From an uncultured Bacilli bacterium (GTDB taxonomy: Bacteria; Bacillota_I; Bacilli_A; RF39; UBA660): a stretch of DNA of 12,493 bases. Positions within the stretch are counted from its first letter, which is position 1. Each line of letters begins with the position of its first letter. Made by a program: the position numbers and the translations under genes. The stretch spans positions 1-12,493 of the forward strand of contig CANPWK010000019.1 in NCBI GenBank assembly GCA_947584105.1, given 5' to 3'. The notes beneath the pieces were generated by a model. It was not told where the DNA came from. It was given only the letters and a program-made list of their open reading frames with translations, and did not search any database. Shown piece after piece: positions 1 to 7,066 of the stretch.

Positions 1-72
1 AAGTATAATTATTAGAAGTATAAATAATACTAAAACGATAGCTGCGCCTGATACGCCTTGATTACAACACAT
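1..72 (-). CDS. YjcZ-type tiny sporulation membrane protein (partial)
   Basis: Too short for ordinary ORF calling and cut by the left edge: the first 24 codons are visible and the stop lies outside. It begins with ATG at 70-72, preceded by a strong AGGAGG (complement of 82-87). The product starts MCCNQGVSGAAIVLVLFILL, a short Cys/Gly-rich head followed directly by one hydrophobic helix. That is the layout of the YjcZ family (about 25-50 residues, Gly-rich head, then a segment like FALIVVLFILLIIV), which is sporulation-associated in Bacilli. The gene is divergent from the foldase gene at 218 and has a sigma-K-like promoter upstream. The family match is from memory of its consensus; the missing C-terminus leaves some doubt. 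Confidence 0.7.
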   Translation of the reverse strand, partial: MCCNQGVSGAAIVLVLFILLIIIL

Positions 73-104
73 AAAATCTTTCCTCCTTTTTGCTATTTTC
101 ATAG

Positions 105-131
105 TATTTTATGAAAAATTTTTGAATTTGT
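105..131 (-). promoter_or_regulatory. Candidate sigma-K/sigma-E type promoter of the yjcZ-like gene
   Basis: On the minus strand CATAAAATA (113 down to 105) fits the mother-cell sigma-K -10 form CATANNNTA, and an AC (131-130) lies 16 bases upstream, close to the AC-17-CATANNNTA consensus. The predicted start is about 20 bases before the AGGAGG. The region is AT-rich, so a chance match is possible; the sporulation-type gene downstream raises the odds. Confidence 0.4.
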
Positions 132-142
132 GCGCTAAATTG

Positions 143-171
143 TTGTTTTTTTATATTTTTTTTGATATTAT
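143..171 (+). promoter_or_regulatory. Possible housekeeping promoter of the foldase gene
   Basis: TTGTTT (143-148), a 17-base spacer and TATTAT (166-171) make a moderate sigma-A match. TATGAT at 179-184 is an alternative -10 with no good -35. The gene's ribosome binding site GGGAGGAG is at 205-212. The choice is uncertain because the whole region is AT-rich. Confidence 0.3.
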
Positions 172-217
172 TATCTTGTATGATGCAGGTTACATCGTAT
201 TATAGGGAGGAGAATAT

Positions 218-1540
218 ATGAATAAGGATACAAAAAATCCAAAAAAAACAACTAAGAGTACAAAAAAAACTCCAGTAAAAAATGCTAAGGCAACTAAGGC
301 TAACAATACAAAAAAAGTAAGCCAAGTTAAAAAAGCTGCACCTAATAAAACTGAAAAAAAAGAGGTAAAACAAGCAGTTAATAATATTCCTGAAGTTAAA
401 AGTACTAAAAAAGTTGAAAAAAGTAATTTATTTACTAAAATCAAAAATATTATTTTAAAGAACTGGGAGGAAAGAAAAGAATTTGTAATTTCTTGCATAG
501 TTATTGTAATTCTTGCTTGCATGATTGTATTTTTAGCTATTAGTAAGCAAGTGCCTAAACTAAAAGATGGTAGCGAAGTTCTTGCTAGTGTTGATGGGCT
601 AAAAATTACAACTGATGATCTATATATTGATTTAAAAGATAGTTATGGTACTAACCAATTAATAAATCTTATTGATCAACATATTGCAGATGATTATGTT
701 AAAGAATTTACAAAAGACGATGAGGCACAAATTAAAGAAATCGTTGATTACTATAAACAATATGCAGACTATTATGGAACAAGTTTTGAAGATTTCTTAA
801 GTCAATACGTTGGAATTTCTGGAGTATCAACAGAAGAAGAATTTAAAGAATATGTAAAAAAAGACTATAAGAAAACATTAGCTGTTCAAAAATATGTAGG
901 AGATAAAATTAGCGAAGACGAACTAAAAAAAGAATTTGAAAAAAATTATAAAGAGAAATTAACTGTTAGACATATCCTAATTGAAGTTGATGAAGAAACA
1001 ACTGAGGATGAAGCTAAAAAACAAGCTGAAGAATTAATTAAAAAATTAGATAAAGTTAAAGATGATAGCGAAAAATTAGAAAAAGAATTCAAAGATTTAG
1101 CATATGATAATTCAGCTGATCAAGCAACATACAAAGATGGTGGATTATATAAAGATTTCTCTAAAGGAGAAGTTGATGAAAACTTCTATAATGCTGCTAA
1201 AGAACTTAAAAATGGTGAATATACTAAAGAACCAGTAAAAAGCCAATATGGATATCATGTTATCTTAAAAGTATCAAGCAAAACTACTAAATTTAAAGAT
1301 GTTAAAGATGAAGTTAAAACTGCTTTAGCTAAAGAAAAATTAACAAACGATGCTACATTACAAGTAACAGCTTGGGATGAATTAAGAAAAAAATACAAAT
1401 TAAAAATTAATGATACTAATATCAGCAAAGAATACAAAAAAACAATTGAAAATTCTAAAAAAAGCGCTGAAGATTCAACTAAAGAAAATAATTCAACTAC
1501 AAATTCTAATTCAACTAGTTCAGAAGAAAAAGAAGATTAA
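218..1540 (+). CDS. PrsA-like membrane-anchored parvulin foldase (peptidyl-prolyl isomerase)
   Basis: A 440-residue extracytoplasmic folding factor. Residues 1-87 are a Lys/Thr/Asn-rich, probably disordered cytoplasmic tail, and residues 89-109 form one membrane helix. Residues about 113-240 form a SurA/PrsA-like helical chaperone region. Residues about 248-362 are a parvulin (rotamase) domain recognisable by VRHILIEV, DGGLYKDFSKGEV and the closing SQYGYHVILKV. The tail (about 405-440) is Ser/Asn/Glu-rich. Classical PrsA is a lipoprotein of about 290 residues; here ILAC in the helix is not a proper lipobox, and hydrophobic residues continue beyond it, so a retained N-in anchor is more likely. 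ATG at 218 has GGGAGGAG at 205-212. The gene is monocistronic, convergent with recX and shares its terminator. The parvulin assignment is firm; the prsA name is less so. Confidence 0.85.
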   Translation: MNKDTKNPKKTTKSTKKTPVKNAKATKANNTKKVSQVKKAAPNKTEKKEVKQAVNNIPEVKSTKKVEKSNLFTKIKNIILKNWEERKEFVISCIVIVILACMIVFLAISKQVPKLKDGSEVLASVDGLKITTDDLYIDLKDSYGTNQLINLIDQHIADDYVKEFTKDDEAQIKEIVDYYKQYADYYGTSFEDFLSQYVGISGVSTEEEFKEYVKKDYKKTLAVQKYVGDKISEDELKKEFEKNYKEKLTVRHILIEVDEETTEDEAKKQAEELIKKLDKVKDDSEKLEKEFKDLAYDNSADQATYKDGGLYKDFSKGEVDENFYNAAKELKNGEYTKEPVKSQYGYHVILKVSSKTTKFKDVKDEVKTALAKEKLTNDATLQVTAWDELRKKYKLKINDTNISKEYKKTIENSKKSAEDSTKENNSTTNSNSTSSEEKED

Positions 1541-1558
1541 AACAAATCTTCTTTTTTT
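1527..1558. terminator. Bidirectional terminator shared by the foldase gene and recX
   Basis: Perfect 12-bp stem: AAAAAGAAGATT (1527-1538), loop AAAACA (1539-1544), AATCTTCTTTTT (1545-1556), then T to 1558. It has an A-run on the left and a T-run on the right, so it works in both directions. The two stop codons overlap in TTAA at 1537-1540, at the junction of stem and loop, so the hairpin contains the last codons of both genes. Confidence 0.85.
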
Positions 1559-2295
1559 ATATTATTATAATCAAAACCCTTACTAAATAATGCTGCTTTA
1601 ATTTTATATTCTAAATTATCTTGATATTTTTTAGAAAGTCTATTATATGTTTTTTTATATTCTTTTAATAACAAATCATAATCTTCTTTTTTATTATTAT
1701 CGTAAATTTCTATAATCATATCTTTACAATATCCTAAATTTACAAATTCTGAAATTATTTTATTTTTTAATAAAATATTAGAAGTCTTATTATTAGTATT
1801 AATACGTTTAATAATCAATTTTTGTAACTTTTTATATTCATCAAAATCAGAATTATTTATAGCATCATCAATAATGTTTAAATCAATTTCTTTATCTAAA
1901 AGATCTTTTTTTATCTTAGATAAACTATCTTTACTAAACATAAATTTATCATTAATATAACTACTAGTATAAATTTTATCATTTAATAATGATAATGAAT
2001 TTAACTTATCCCAAATTTTATCTTTATCATCATCAGATAAATCTAGACTATTCAAGTAATCTTTAATTTCATGTTTACATCTAATCTTCTTTAAAACATA
2101 TTTTAAAATATTATTATAATTATCATAATATAATGTTTCTTTTTCTATCTTATTTATCAAATCATCATTAAGACTTTTTTTATATAATAAATTATGTTTA
2201 ATAATAACATCATCATATGTTAAAATAATATTTCCATTATCAAGAATAATTTTATATTTATTATCTTTCATTTTTATGATTTTTAAAATATCCAT
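1537..2295 (-). CDS. recX: Regulatory protein RecX
   Basis: A 252-residue cytoplasmic, all-helical protein. RecX binds RecA filaments and modulates recombinase activity. The typical repeats are visible: the first at about 60-108 (ILKYVLKKIRCKHEIKDYL...), the second at about 101-148 (LLNDKIYTSSYINDKF... SKIKKDLLDKEIDLNIIDDAI, matching the family's DDxxFAxxYvxxr...GxxxIxxeLxxKGI pattern), and further weaker repeats to the C-terminus. The length fits the longer Firmicutes RecX (about 260) with an N-terminal extension. ATG at 2293-2295 has GGTGG (complement of 2300-2304) four bases upstream. It is transcribed alone from its own promoter and converges on the foldase gene. Sequence divergence is high, but the repeat pattern is clear. 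Confidence 0.85.
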   Translation of the reverse strand: MDILKIIKMKDNKYKIILDNGNIILTYDDVIIKHNLLYKKSLNDDLINKIEKETLYYDNYNNILKYVLKKIRCKHEIKDYLNSLDLSDDDKDKIWDKLNSLSLLNDKIYTSSYINDKFMFSKDSLSKIKKDLLDKEIDLNIIDDAINNSDFDEYKKLQKLIIKRINTNNKTSNILLKNKIISEFVNLGYCKDMIIEIYDNNKKEDYDLLLKEYKKTYNRLSKKYQDNLEYKIKAALFSKGFDYNNIKKEDLF

Positions 2296-2310
2296 TTTAC
2301 CACCAATTTC

Positions 2311-2339
2311 ATGTTATAACTAATAAAATATTATGTCAA
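2311..2339 (-). promoter_or_regulatory. Sigma-A promoter of recX
   Basis: On the minus strand a perfect TTGACA -35 (2339-2334) is followed by TATAAC (2318-2313, 15-base spacer) or TAACAT (2316-2311, 17-base spacer). The start would fall at about 2304-2306, on or next to the GGTGG ribosome binding site, giving a leader of about 10 bases. Confidence 0.65.
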
Positions 2340-2349
2340 TATAAAATAT

Positions 2350-2380
2350 TAAAATAAAAAGATGGCTAATTACCATCTTT
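2350..2380 (-). terminator. Terminator of the six-gene operon
   Basis: On the minus strand AAAGATGG (2380-2373), loop TAATTAG (2372-2366), CCATCTTT (2365-2358) and a T-rich tail. The TAG stop of the receptor gene is in the loop, so the 5' arm is coding sequence. Confidence 0.8.
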
Positions 2381-4387
2381 ATTATCTCGCATATCAATAG
2401 TTGCTTCATTAACTGCATCATCAAATGTCTTTATAGCATCAGTAATCATACTATAACCACTAGCTGCACCAAAACCATGATCCAAGTTTTTAAAAGCACG
2501 AGTTAATTTTCTAATATAGGCTATAACAGTTTTTTCAGGATATCCTACTAAATATATTAAGAACTCATTACCATCCGTTCTAATAATTTCTGTATTAGGA
2601 AGTTGTGACATTATCAATATATTAGCAGCCTGTAAAATTATCTTATCCCCTTCTTCACGACCATAATTATCATTTATATAAGCAATATTATTTAAATCTA
2701 TAACTATTATACATTGAGGATATACTTCCGAATTATCCCATTCTTCTACTTTGCTATTTAAATAAGTCCTATTTTTTAAAGAAGTTAATTGATCAATATA
2801 TTTTAATTTTTCTTCTTTAGTTAAATGTGATTTACGGGAATTAATACATTTTTTAATAAATAATCTAATTTTATTAATAATAGTTAATACTAATAAGAAT
2901 ACTAATATAATACAAACTATTAAAGAAATATAAGTATAATTGATAGTTTTATATGATATTTCATTATAATGGGTTGCAATTAATGATTCCATATTTATAT
3001 AATTAGTATAGAAATCAAATAAAGAAATAAATGTCGAATTACTTGCAGAATTATTTATCACATAATTATAATTAATATTATCTAAAATAGCATCAATTTT
3101 ATAATTTTTAAAATTTCTAGTTTTATAATATTCAAAATTTTTAAAATCTAAGACAATAATACTATCTTTATTAATTTTTTTGAATAAATCCTCAACATTA
3201 TTATAAGTAGTATATTTAACATTATTATCTTTCAAAAATTTTTGAATCTTACTATCTTTAATAGTTACTACTTTATAATTTTTTAAATCTTCTTTAGTTT
3301 TTACTTCTACTGAAACATTATATTTAGATACTACAGCTATATCGCTTTGAAATGATGTTTTAGTATAAAAACTATCTTTTTTTAATTTACTACTGATATT
3401 ATTGAATAATATATCAATTTTACCATTTTCGTAATCAGCAATTAATTGACTAATACTATTATATTTTTTATACTCAATTTCTACTTTAGAAAAATCTGCA
3501 AATGATTTTAATATAATATTATTAATACCTACTAAATTACCTTTAGAAAGTCTATCAAAAATACCATCTTCAACAAACCCATAAACATATGTCTTAGATT
3601 TTAAATCTGTTTGATTTAAATTAGAAATATTATAAAATTCATAATAATCATCTAATAAATGCTTTAAATATGAAGTTTCAAGATGATTGTTATGCCATCT
3701 ATCATAATATTTAGTTATAATACTATTTAAATTAGTATCACCATTTAAAGTCAAAACATAATCCTTAGTTTCACCAATGAATTGATAAGAAATATTCAAT
3801 TTATTATTACAAATATATTGCATTAAATCTGTTTTTAATAAAATTATCGCATTGATTCCATCTGTTTTAACTTTATTAAATAAATCACTTTGCGTATTAT
3901 AACCAATTAATTGATTAGTTTGATTAAAGTATTTTTGAAATTTTTCTTGATCGTTTGATAATATAGCTATTTTATAATTATATATATCTTCCAAATTGCT
4001 AACAACACTACCATCTAAATTAACTAATATATAATTATCTCTATAAAAAAGCAAATCATTTTTTTCTAATTTATCTTTAATAGTAAATAAATAATTATTT
4101 AAATTAGTATCACTTAAATTAAAAGCTGTTGGATTAAAACTTAAATTAGTTTCTTTTGATATATAATCTAAAAAATCAAAAACCACTCCATTACCATTAT
4201 AAGTTAATGCAGGTATATTATTTAAAATAGATATATCTATTACATCATTTTTATTATTATCAATCCACTTTTTTTCTTCAATACTTAATGATTGTTTATG
4301 TCTAAATAAAATATAAGATAAAAAAAACAAAGATAATATTGTTAATAATGTAATTATTAATATAATTATTTTTCCTTTTTTTTTCAC
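2366..4387 (-). CDS. Tandem solute-binding-domain receptor with degenerate GGDEF domain
   Basis: A 673-residue membrane signalling protein. An N-terminal helix (5-28) is followed by two type-3 periplasmic-binding-like domains (about 35-245 and 265-445; the second carries a DxxxNGKIDILFNN stretch typical of the family). A second helix (485-505) leads to a cytoplasmic GGDEF-like domain (about 527-670) with DQLTSLKNR, IDLNNIAYIND and GREEGD. The signature loop reads RTDGNEF (603-609) instead of RxGG[DE]EF, so the metal-binding acidic residue is Asn607. The first catalytic Asp (564) is kept and no RxxD inhibitory site is seen. It probably senses an extracellular ligand but may not make cyclic-di-GMP. 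The start is GTG at 4385-4387 with AGGGTGA upstream. It is the last gene of the operon, 9 bp after the preceding stop. Confidence 0.8.
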   Translation of the reverse strand: MKKKGKIIILIITLLTILSLFFLSYILFRHKQSLSIEEKKWIDNNKNDVIDISILNNIPALTYNGNGVVFDFLDYISKETNLSFNPTAFNLSDTNLNNYLFTIKDKLEKNDLLFYRDNYILVNLDGSVVSNLEDIYNYKIAILSNDQEKFQKYFNQTNQLIGYNTQSDLFNKVKTDGINAIILLKTDLMQYICNNKLNISYQFIGETKDYVLTLNGDTNLNSIITKYYDRWHNNHLETSYLKHLLDDYYEFYNISNLNQTDLKSKTYVYGFVEDGIFDRLSKGNLVGINNIILKSFADFSKVEIEYKKYNSISQLIADYENGKIDILFNNISSKLKKDSFYTKTSFQSDIAVVSKYNVSVEVKTKEDLKNYKVVTIKDSKIQKFLKDNNVKYTTYNNVEDLFKKINKDSIIVLDFKNFEYYKTRNFKNYKIDAILDNINYNYVINNSASNSTFISLFDFYTNYINMESLIATHYNEISYKTINYTYISLIVCIILVFLLVLTIINKIRLFIKKCINSRKSHLTKEEKLKYIDQLTSLKNRTYLNSKVEEWDNSEVYPQCIIVIDLNNIAYINDNYGREEGDKIILQAANILIMSQLPNTEIIRTDGNEFLIYLVGYPEKTVIAYIRKLTRAFKNLDHGFGAASGYSMITDAIKTFDDAVNEATIDMRDNKDGN

Positions 4388-4396
4388 AAAATCACC

Positions 4397-4831
4397 CTAC
4401 CATGCAAAAGAATCTCTACTATTATGTTTTGTTACATTGATTGGATATGTTTTACTATCTTTATTTTCACTAACTACATATAATGAAAAATCATAATACT
4501 TTAAATCTTTTTCAGTAAATGCTTTTAATAAATCTTTTGACATAGATTTTACTTTGTCAATTTCAACATCATCTTTTAAAGTAATAATTATCTTAACTGT
4601 ACATAATTTCGTATGAATATCAATGTCTTTAACATTACCTAATGTATTGATAACATCTTTTGCTTTATTTAATGTATTGTTTGATAATCTATAATTATCA
4701 GCATCACTACATCTATCCCCAGTTACTTTCTTATTTGAACTAATAGATTTAATAAGTACAATTAATAAAATAAAAATTATGACACAAGATATTATAATAA
4801 TTAGCTTTTTTTTACTTCTGAGATTTTTCAT
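4397..4831 (-). CDS. Single-pass membrane protein of unknown function with two external cysteines
   Basis: 144 residues, family not recognised. The basic head MKNLRSKKK is followed by one helix (about 10-30) and an external domain of about 110 residues whose middle alternates helix and strand (NKAKDVINTL, then KLCTVKIIITLKDDVEIDKV), suggesting a small alpha/beta fold. Cys41 and Cys77 lie outside the membrane and could form a disulfide; Cys16 is in the helix. The protein ends in Trp144. ATG at 4829-4831 is preceded by GAGGTGA. It sits 10 bp after ytxH and 9 bp before the receptor gene, so it is surely cotranscribed; a partnership with the receptor is only inferred from position. Confidence 0.75.
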   Translation of the reverse strand: MKNLRSKKKLIIIISCVIIFILLIVLIKSISSNKKVTGDRCSDADNYRLSNNTLNKAKDVINTLGNVKDIDIHTKLCTVKIIITLKDDVEIDKVKSMSKDLLKAFTEKDLKYYDFSLYVVSENKDSKTYPINVTKHNSRDSFAW

Positions 4832-4841
4832 AACTCACCTC

Positions 4842-5252
4842 TTATTTTGCTTGTTTGCTTTCTAATTTACCTAATATTTCCTTAGTTATATCAATAGCTT
4901 TACAACGAACAGCACTAGCTGCTTTTTCTAATGCTGGAGTACCTTTTTCTACCACATATTCAACTAATTCTTCACCCATTTCACGAATTTTTTTAACTTG
5001 TTTTTTAGCTGCTGAGACTACTGTTTCTTTATCAAGATTACTAATAGCTTCTTTCATTTGTTCAATTTTAAGTTCAATTGTATTTTTTACATCTTCTTTA
5101 TCTAATTCTTTAGCCTTATTTATTAAATCATTCATTTTATTTTTTAAAGCTTCTCTTGTATCTTTACCACTTTTTGGAGCAAATAAAACTCCTATTCCAG
5201 CCCCAACTAAAGCACCTAAAGCGAAATGTCTTAATTTTTTATTCTTCTTCAT
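4842..5252 (-). CDS. ytxH: YtxH-domain membrane protein
   Basis: 136 residues with the YtxH signature near the N-terminus: a Gly/Ala-rich single helix running into FAPKSGKDTREAL (residues 9-36), followed by a long charged, helical cytoplasmic region (about 37-136) likely to form a coiled coil. In Bacillus, YtxH is a general-stress membrane protein of unknown biochemical role encoded beside YtxG, the same pairing as here. I start at the ATG at 5250-5252 because AAAGGAAA (complement of 5261-5268) is well placed for it. The in-frame ATG at 5259-5261 would sit only two bases from that site. The gene overlaps the end of the DUF948 gene, implying translational coupling. Confidence 0.9.
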   Translation of the reverse strand: MKKNKKLRHFALGALVGAGIGVLFAPKSGKDTREALKNKMNDLINKAKELDKEDVKNTIELKIEQMKEAISNLDKETVVSAAKKQVKKIREMGEELVEYVVEKGTPALEKAASAVRCKAIDITKEILGKLESKQAK

Positions 5253-5529
5253 TTGTATCATTTCCTTTCTTTTTTAAAAACTTTCTTACTAATTTTAATA
5301 CAACATTACTAATAGAATTACTTATTGAATCAATATAATCAGCAGTCTTGCCAACTATTTCAAACGCACTATCAACTCGATTCATTTTATCGTTAATATC
5401 ATTAAGTAATCCATCAAATTTAGTAAATGTCTTAATTAATTTTATTCCTAATATAATGAATACTATAACTAAAACTATCAAAGAAATATATAATTCTATT
5501 TTTAAAAAATCTATTATATTAATTGTCAT
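5239..5529 (-). CDS. DUF948 (YtxG-like) membrane protein
   Basis: 96 residues: an N-terminal membrane helix (about 11-33), then a helical region with the DUF948 pattern KLIKTFTKFDGLLNDINDKM...VDSAFEIVGKTADYIDSISN, and a basic-then-acidic tail. DUF948 proteins are paired with YtxH in many Firmicutes and are probable membrane-bound helical scaffolds; the function is unknown. Of four clustered ATGs (5547, 5544, 5538, 5529) I choose 5529: GGAG lies nine bases upstream of it, and the others lie in front of or on that site. This start overlaps the upstream gene by 11 bp and the tail overlaps ytxH, so three genes are chained by overlaps. Confidence 0.85.
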   Translation of the reverse strand: MTINIIDFLKIELYISLIVLVIVFIILGIKLIKTFTKFDGLLNDINDKMNRVDSAFEIVGKTADYIDSISNSISNVVLKLVRKFLKKKGNDTNEEE

Positions 5530-6379
5530 AATTATCATCTCCATCATACATAGTATCTATTAAGTTAAATAAGTCATCATCAGAATCTGTATCACTTTTT
5601 TTATCTTTATTTAATAAAGTATCTAATTCTTTACCAATATCCATAGTAATATTTTCTAAATCTCTTAAATCCTCATTAGGCTTATCTAATGATGTTTCTT
5701 GTTCTAAATCATCAAAAAAGTCTAAATCATCATCTTTATTCTCTATTTTTTTATCCTTTTCATTAAAAAGAATTGAGTTGCTTCCAAATAGTGTATTTTC
5801 TAATTCATCTTCTAATGTTCCATAAGCTTTATCTCTAACAGAATCCACACTAGAGTAATCATTAGTTTTAAAATTATTATCTTTTTTATTAACAATATCT
5901 TCTTTATGATAGTTCTTATCAAGAATACCATATACTGGTGAAATTATTGGGGTTGGCTTAAACTTAGTTGTCTTTTTTTCTTCAACAGTATTCCCTTGAT
6001 ATGGAACCTTTTCTTCTTCATTATATTTATTTAAGTAATCTCCGGCACTTTTTACAGGATCATAATCATTTAATCGTGAAGATTTATTAATACTAACTTC
6101 ATTAGATCTTACCTTGTCTTTCTTTTCTTCGACTATTACTTTTTCTTCCTTTTCTTTTTTAAAATAATTATCTAAATCATTAAAATCATCATCCGTAAAA
6201 AATACTGGTTTTTTCTCTTCTTTTTTAATTTCTTTTTCTCTTATTTCTTCAAATTCATCAGCAATCTTATTTTCTTTTCTTGGTTCAGGAACTATTTGTT
6301 CAACTTTCACTTCGTTTGTAGGTTGCTCCTCTTCTACTTCTTCTGTGAACATGTTTTTTACTTTATCTAAAAATTTCAT
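5519..6379 (-). CDS. Acidic, mostly disordered cytoplasmic protein with amphipathic N-terminal helix and ISPVYG motif
   Basis: 286 residues rich in Asp, Glu, Lys and Asn, with no membrane segment. The start MKFLDKVKNMF is an amphipathic helix followed by acidic residues, the arrangement used by SepF for membrane attachment. Between stretches of low complexity there are islands that look ordered or conserved: FFTDDDFNDLDNYF (60-73), KFKPTPIISPVYGILDKNY (139-157), VDSVRDKAYGTLEDELENTL (178-197) and the C-terminal DLFNLIDTMYD (269-279). The central motif resembles the P-S-P-[IV]-[YF]-G element I recall in N-terminal tails of SftA-type DNA translocases, but that is unverified. AAGGAG precedes the ATG at 6377-6379. 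It is the second gene of the operon, directly upstream of DUF948. A membrane or division scaffold is a guess. Confidence 0.75.
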   Translation of the reverse strand: MKFLDKVKNMFTEEVEEEQPTNEVKVEQIVPEPRKENKIADEFEEIREKEIKKEEKKPVFFTDDDFNDLDNYFKKEKEEKVIVEEKKDKVRSNEVSINKSSRLNDYDPVKSAGDYLNKYNEEEKVPYQGNTVEEKKTTKFKPTPIISPVYGILDKNYHKEDIVNKKDNNFKTNDYSSVDSVRDKAYGTLEDELENTLFGSNSILFNEKDKKIENKDDDLDFFDDLEQETSLDKPNEDLRDLENITMDIGKELDTLLNKDKKSDTDSDDDLFNLIDTMYDGDDNYDN

Positions 6380-6397
6380 ATATTTCTCCTTTTCATT

Positions 6398-6982
6398 TTA
6401 TTTTAAAACAAATGTTTCTTGCTTGCTATCTGTCGTAAATAAATCATACTTACCAGCTTTATTTTTTAAATAATCATCATCAAGCATTGTTTTTATAATA
6501 TGTCTATCGTATTGAATTGTTGACAAAATGTATGATGCATTTAAAATTGTATTATTTAAGTTTTCTTTAGTAACCATAGATTCAATACGGGCATAATTAT
6601 AATAAAAATTAACATAGTATAAATTATCCTTTTTAGTAACTTCTACATAGCCTTCTTGATTTTTATTTTTTATTTTTTTATAAAAATATGCATCATCACT
6701 TTTTTTAAATTTAATATTAGTTTTATAGTAATAACTTACAATATCGACGTAAAGATAATAATATTCACCTTTATAATATAAAGTTTGCATTAAATCATCC
6801 GTATCGATATGTGTAACTCCACAAGGAATATAATATTTATAACCTTGACCATCAGCATTATAAAGCGTATTATGCTTAGATAATACTACATCAACAATAT
6901 TATTTAAACTGCTCGTATCAATTCTAACTACCGAACAAGCAGTAAGTAATAGTGCAAATAATAATACGAAGCCTTTTTTCAT
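6398..6982 (-). CDS. Putative lipoprotein of unknown function
   Basis: 194 residues. It has a short signal peptide MKKGFVLLFALLLTAC with a good lipobox LTAC, so Cys16 would be lipidated and the protein displayed outside the membrane. The mature part is Tyr/Lys/Asp-rich with many predicted strands (GEYYYLYVDIVSYYY, NLYYVNFYYNYARI) and a helical C-terminal third; one further Cys at 54. No family recognised. The ATG at 6980-6982 has AAAAGGAG (complement of 6989-6996). It is the first gene of the six-gene operon, driven by an extended -10 just upstream, and is followed by only 18 bp before the acidic protein gene. Confidence 0.8.
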   Translation of the reverse strand: MKKGFVLLFALLLTACSVVRIDTSSLNNIVDVVLSKHNTLYNADGQGYKYYIPCGVTHIDTDDLMQTLYYKGEYYYLYVDIVSYYYKTNIKFKKSDDAYFYKKIKNKNQEGYVEVTKKDNLYYVNFYYNYARIESMVTKENLNNTILNASYILSTIQYDRHIIKTMLDDDYLKNKAGKYDLFTTDSKQETFVLK

Positions 6983-7001
6983 GTATTTCTCCTTTTACTC
7001 T

Positions 7002-7010
7002 ATTATAACA
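7002..7010 (-). promoter_or_regulatory. Extended -10 promoter of the lipoprotein operon
   Basis: On the minus strand TGTTATAAT (7010 region down to 7002) is an extended -10 with perfect TATAAT (7007-7002); no convincing -35 is found 17 bases upstream (GTTATA). The same TTTGTTATAATA string occurs in the trmB promoter. The predicted start is next to AAAAGGAG. Confidence 0.6.
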
Positions 7011-7039
7011 AAGAAACAGGTGAATATAACATTTTTTTT

Positions 7040-7066
7040 AAGTTTACACTTTTATAATGTAAACTT
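7040..7066. repeat. Perfect 9-bp inverted repeat between trmB and the lipoprotein operon
   Basis: AAGTTTACA (7040-7048), 9-base spacer, TGTAAACTT (7058-7066). On the minus strand it is followed by an A-run, not a T-run, so it is a poor terminator for trmB. It lies about 33 bp upstream of the operon's -10, so it may be an operator or an RNA processing or stabilising hairpin. Confidence 0.55.

Noticed and set aside
190..522. Minus-strand open frame of 110 codons inside the 5' end of the foldase gene, rich in Phe/Leu
   Set aside because: It is the complement of the Lys-rich (AAA/AAG) tail of the foldase gene; no ribosome binding site, and the overlapping gene is real.
509..523. Possible lipobox ILAC in the foldase membrane helix, which would make it a PrsA lipoprotein
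   Set aside because: Leu at -2 is unusual, hydrophobic residues continue for eight positions after the Cys, and about 87 residues precede the helix, so signal peptidase II processing is unlikely.
4855..5338. Two plus-strand open frames across ytxH and DUF948
   Set aside because: They mirror the coding strands of clearly recognised genes and have no ribosome binding sites.
5529..5547. Earlier in-frame ATGs (5547, 5544, 5538) as starts of the DUF948 gene
   Set aside because: They precede or overlap the GGAG ribosome binding site, which fits only the ATG at 5529.
7040..7066. Terminator of trmB
   Set aside because: On the transcribed strand the hairpin is followed by a run of A, not T, so it was recorded as an inverted repeat only.
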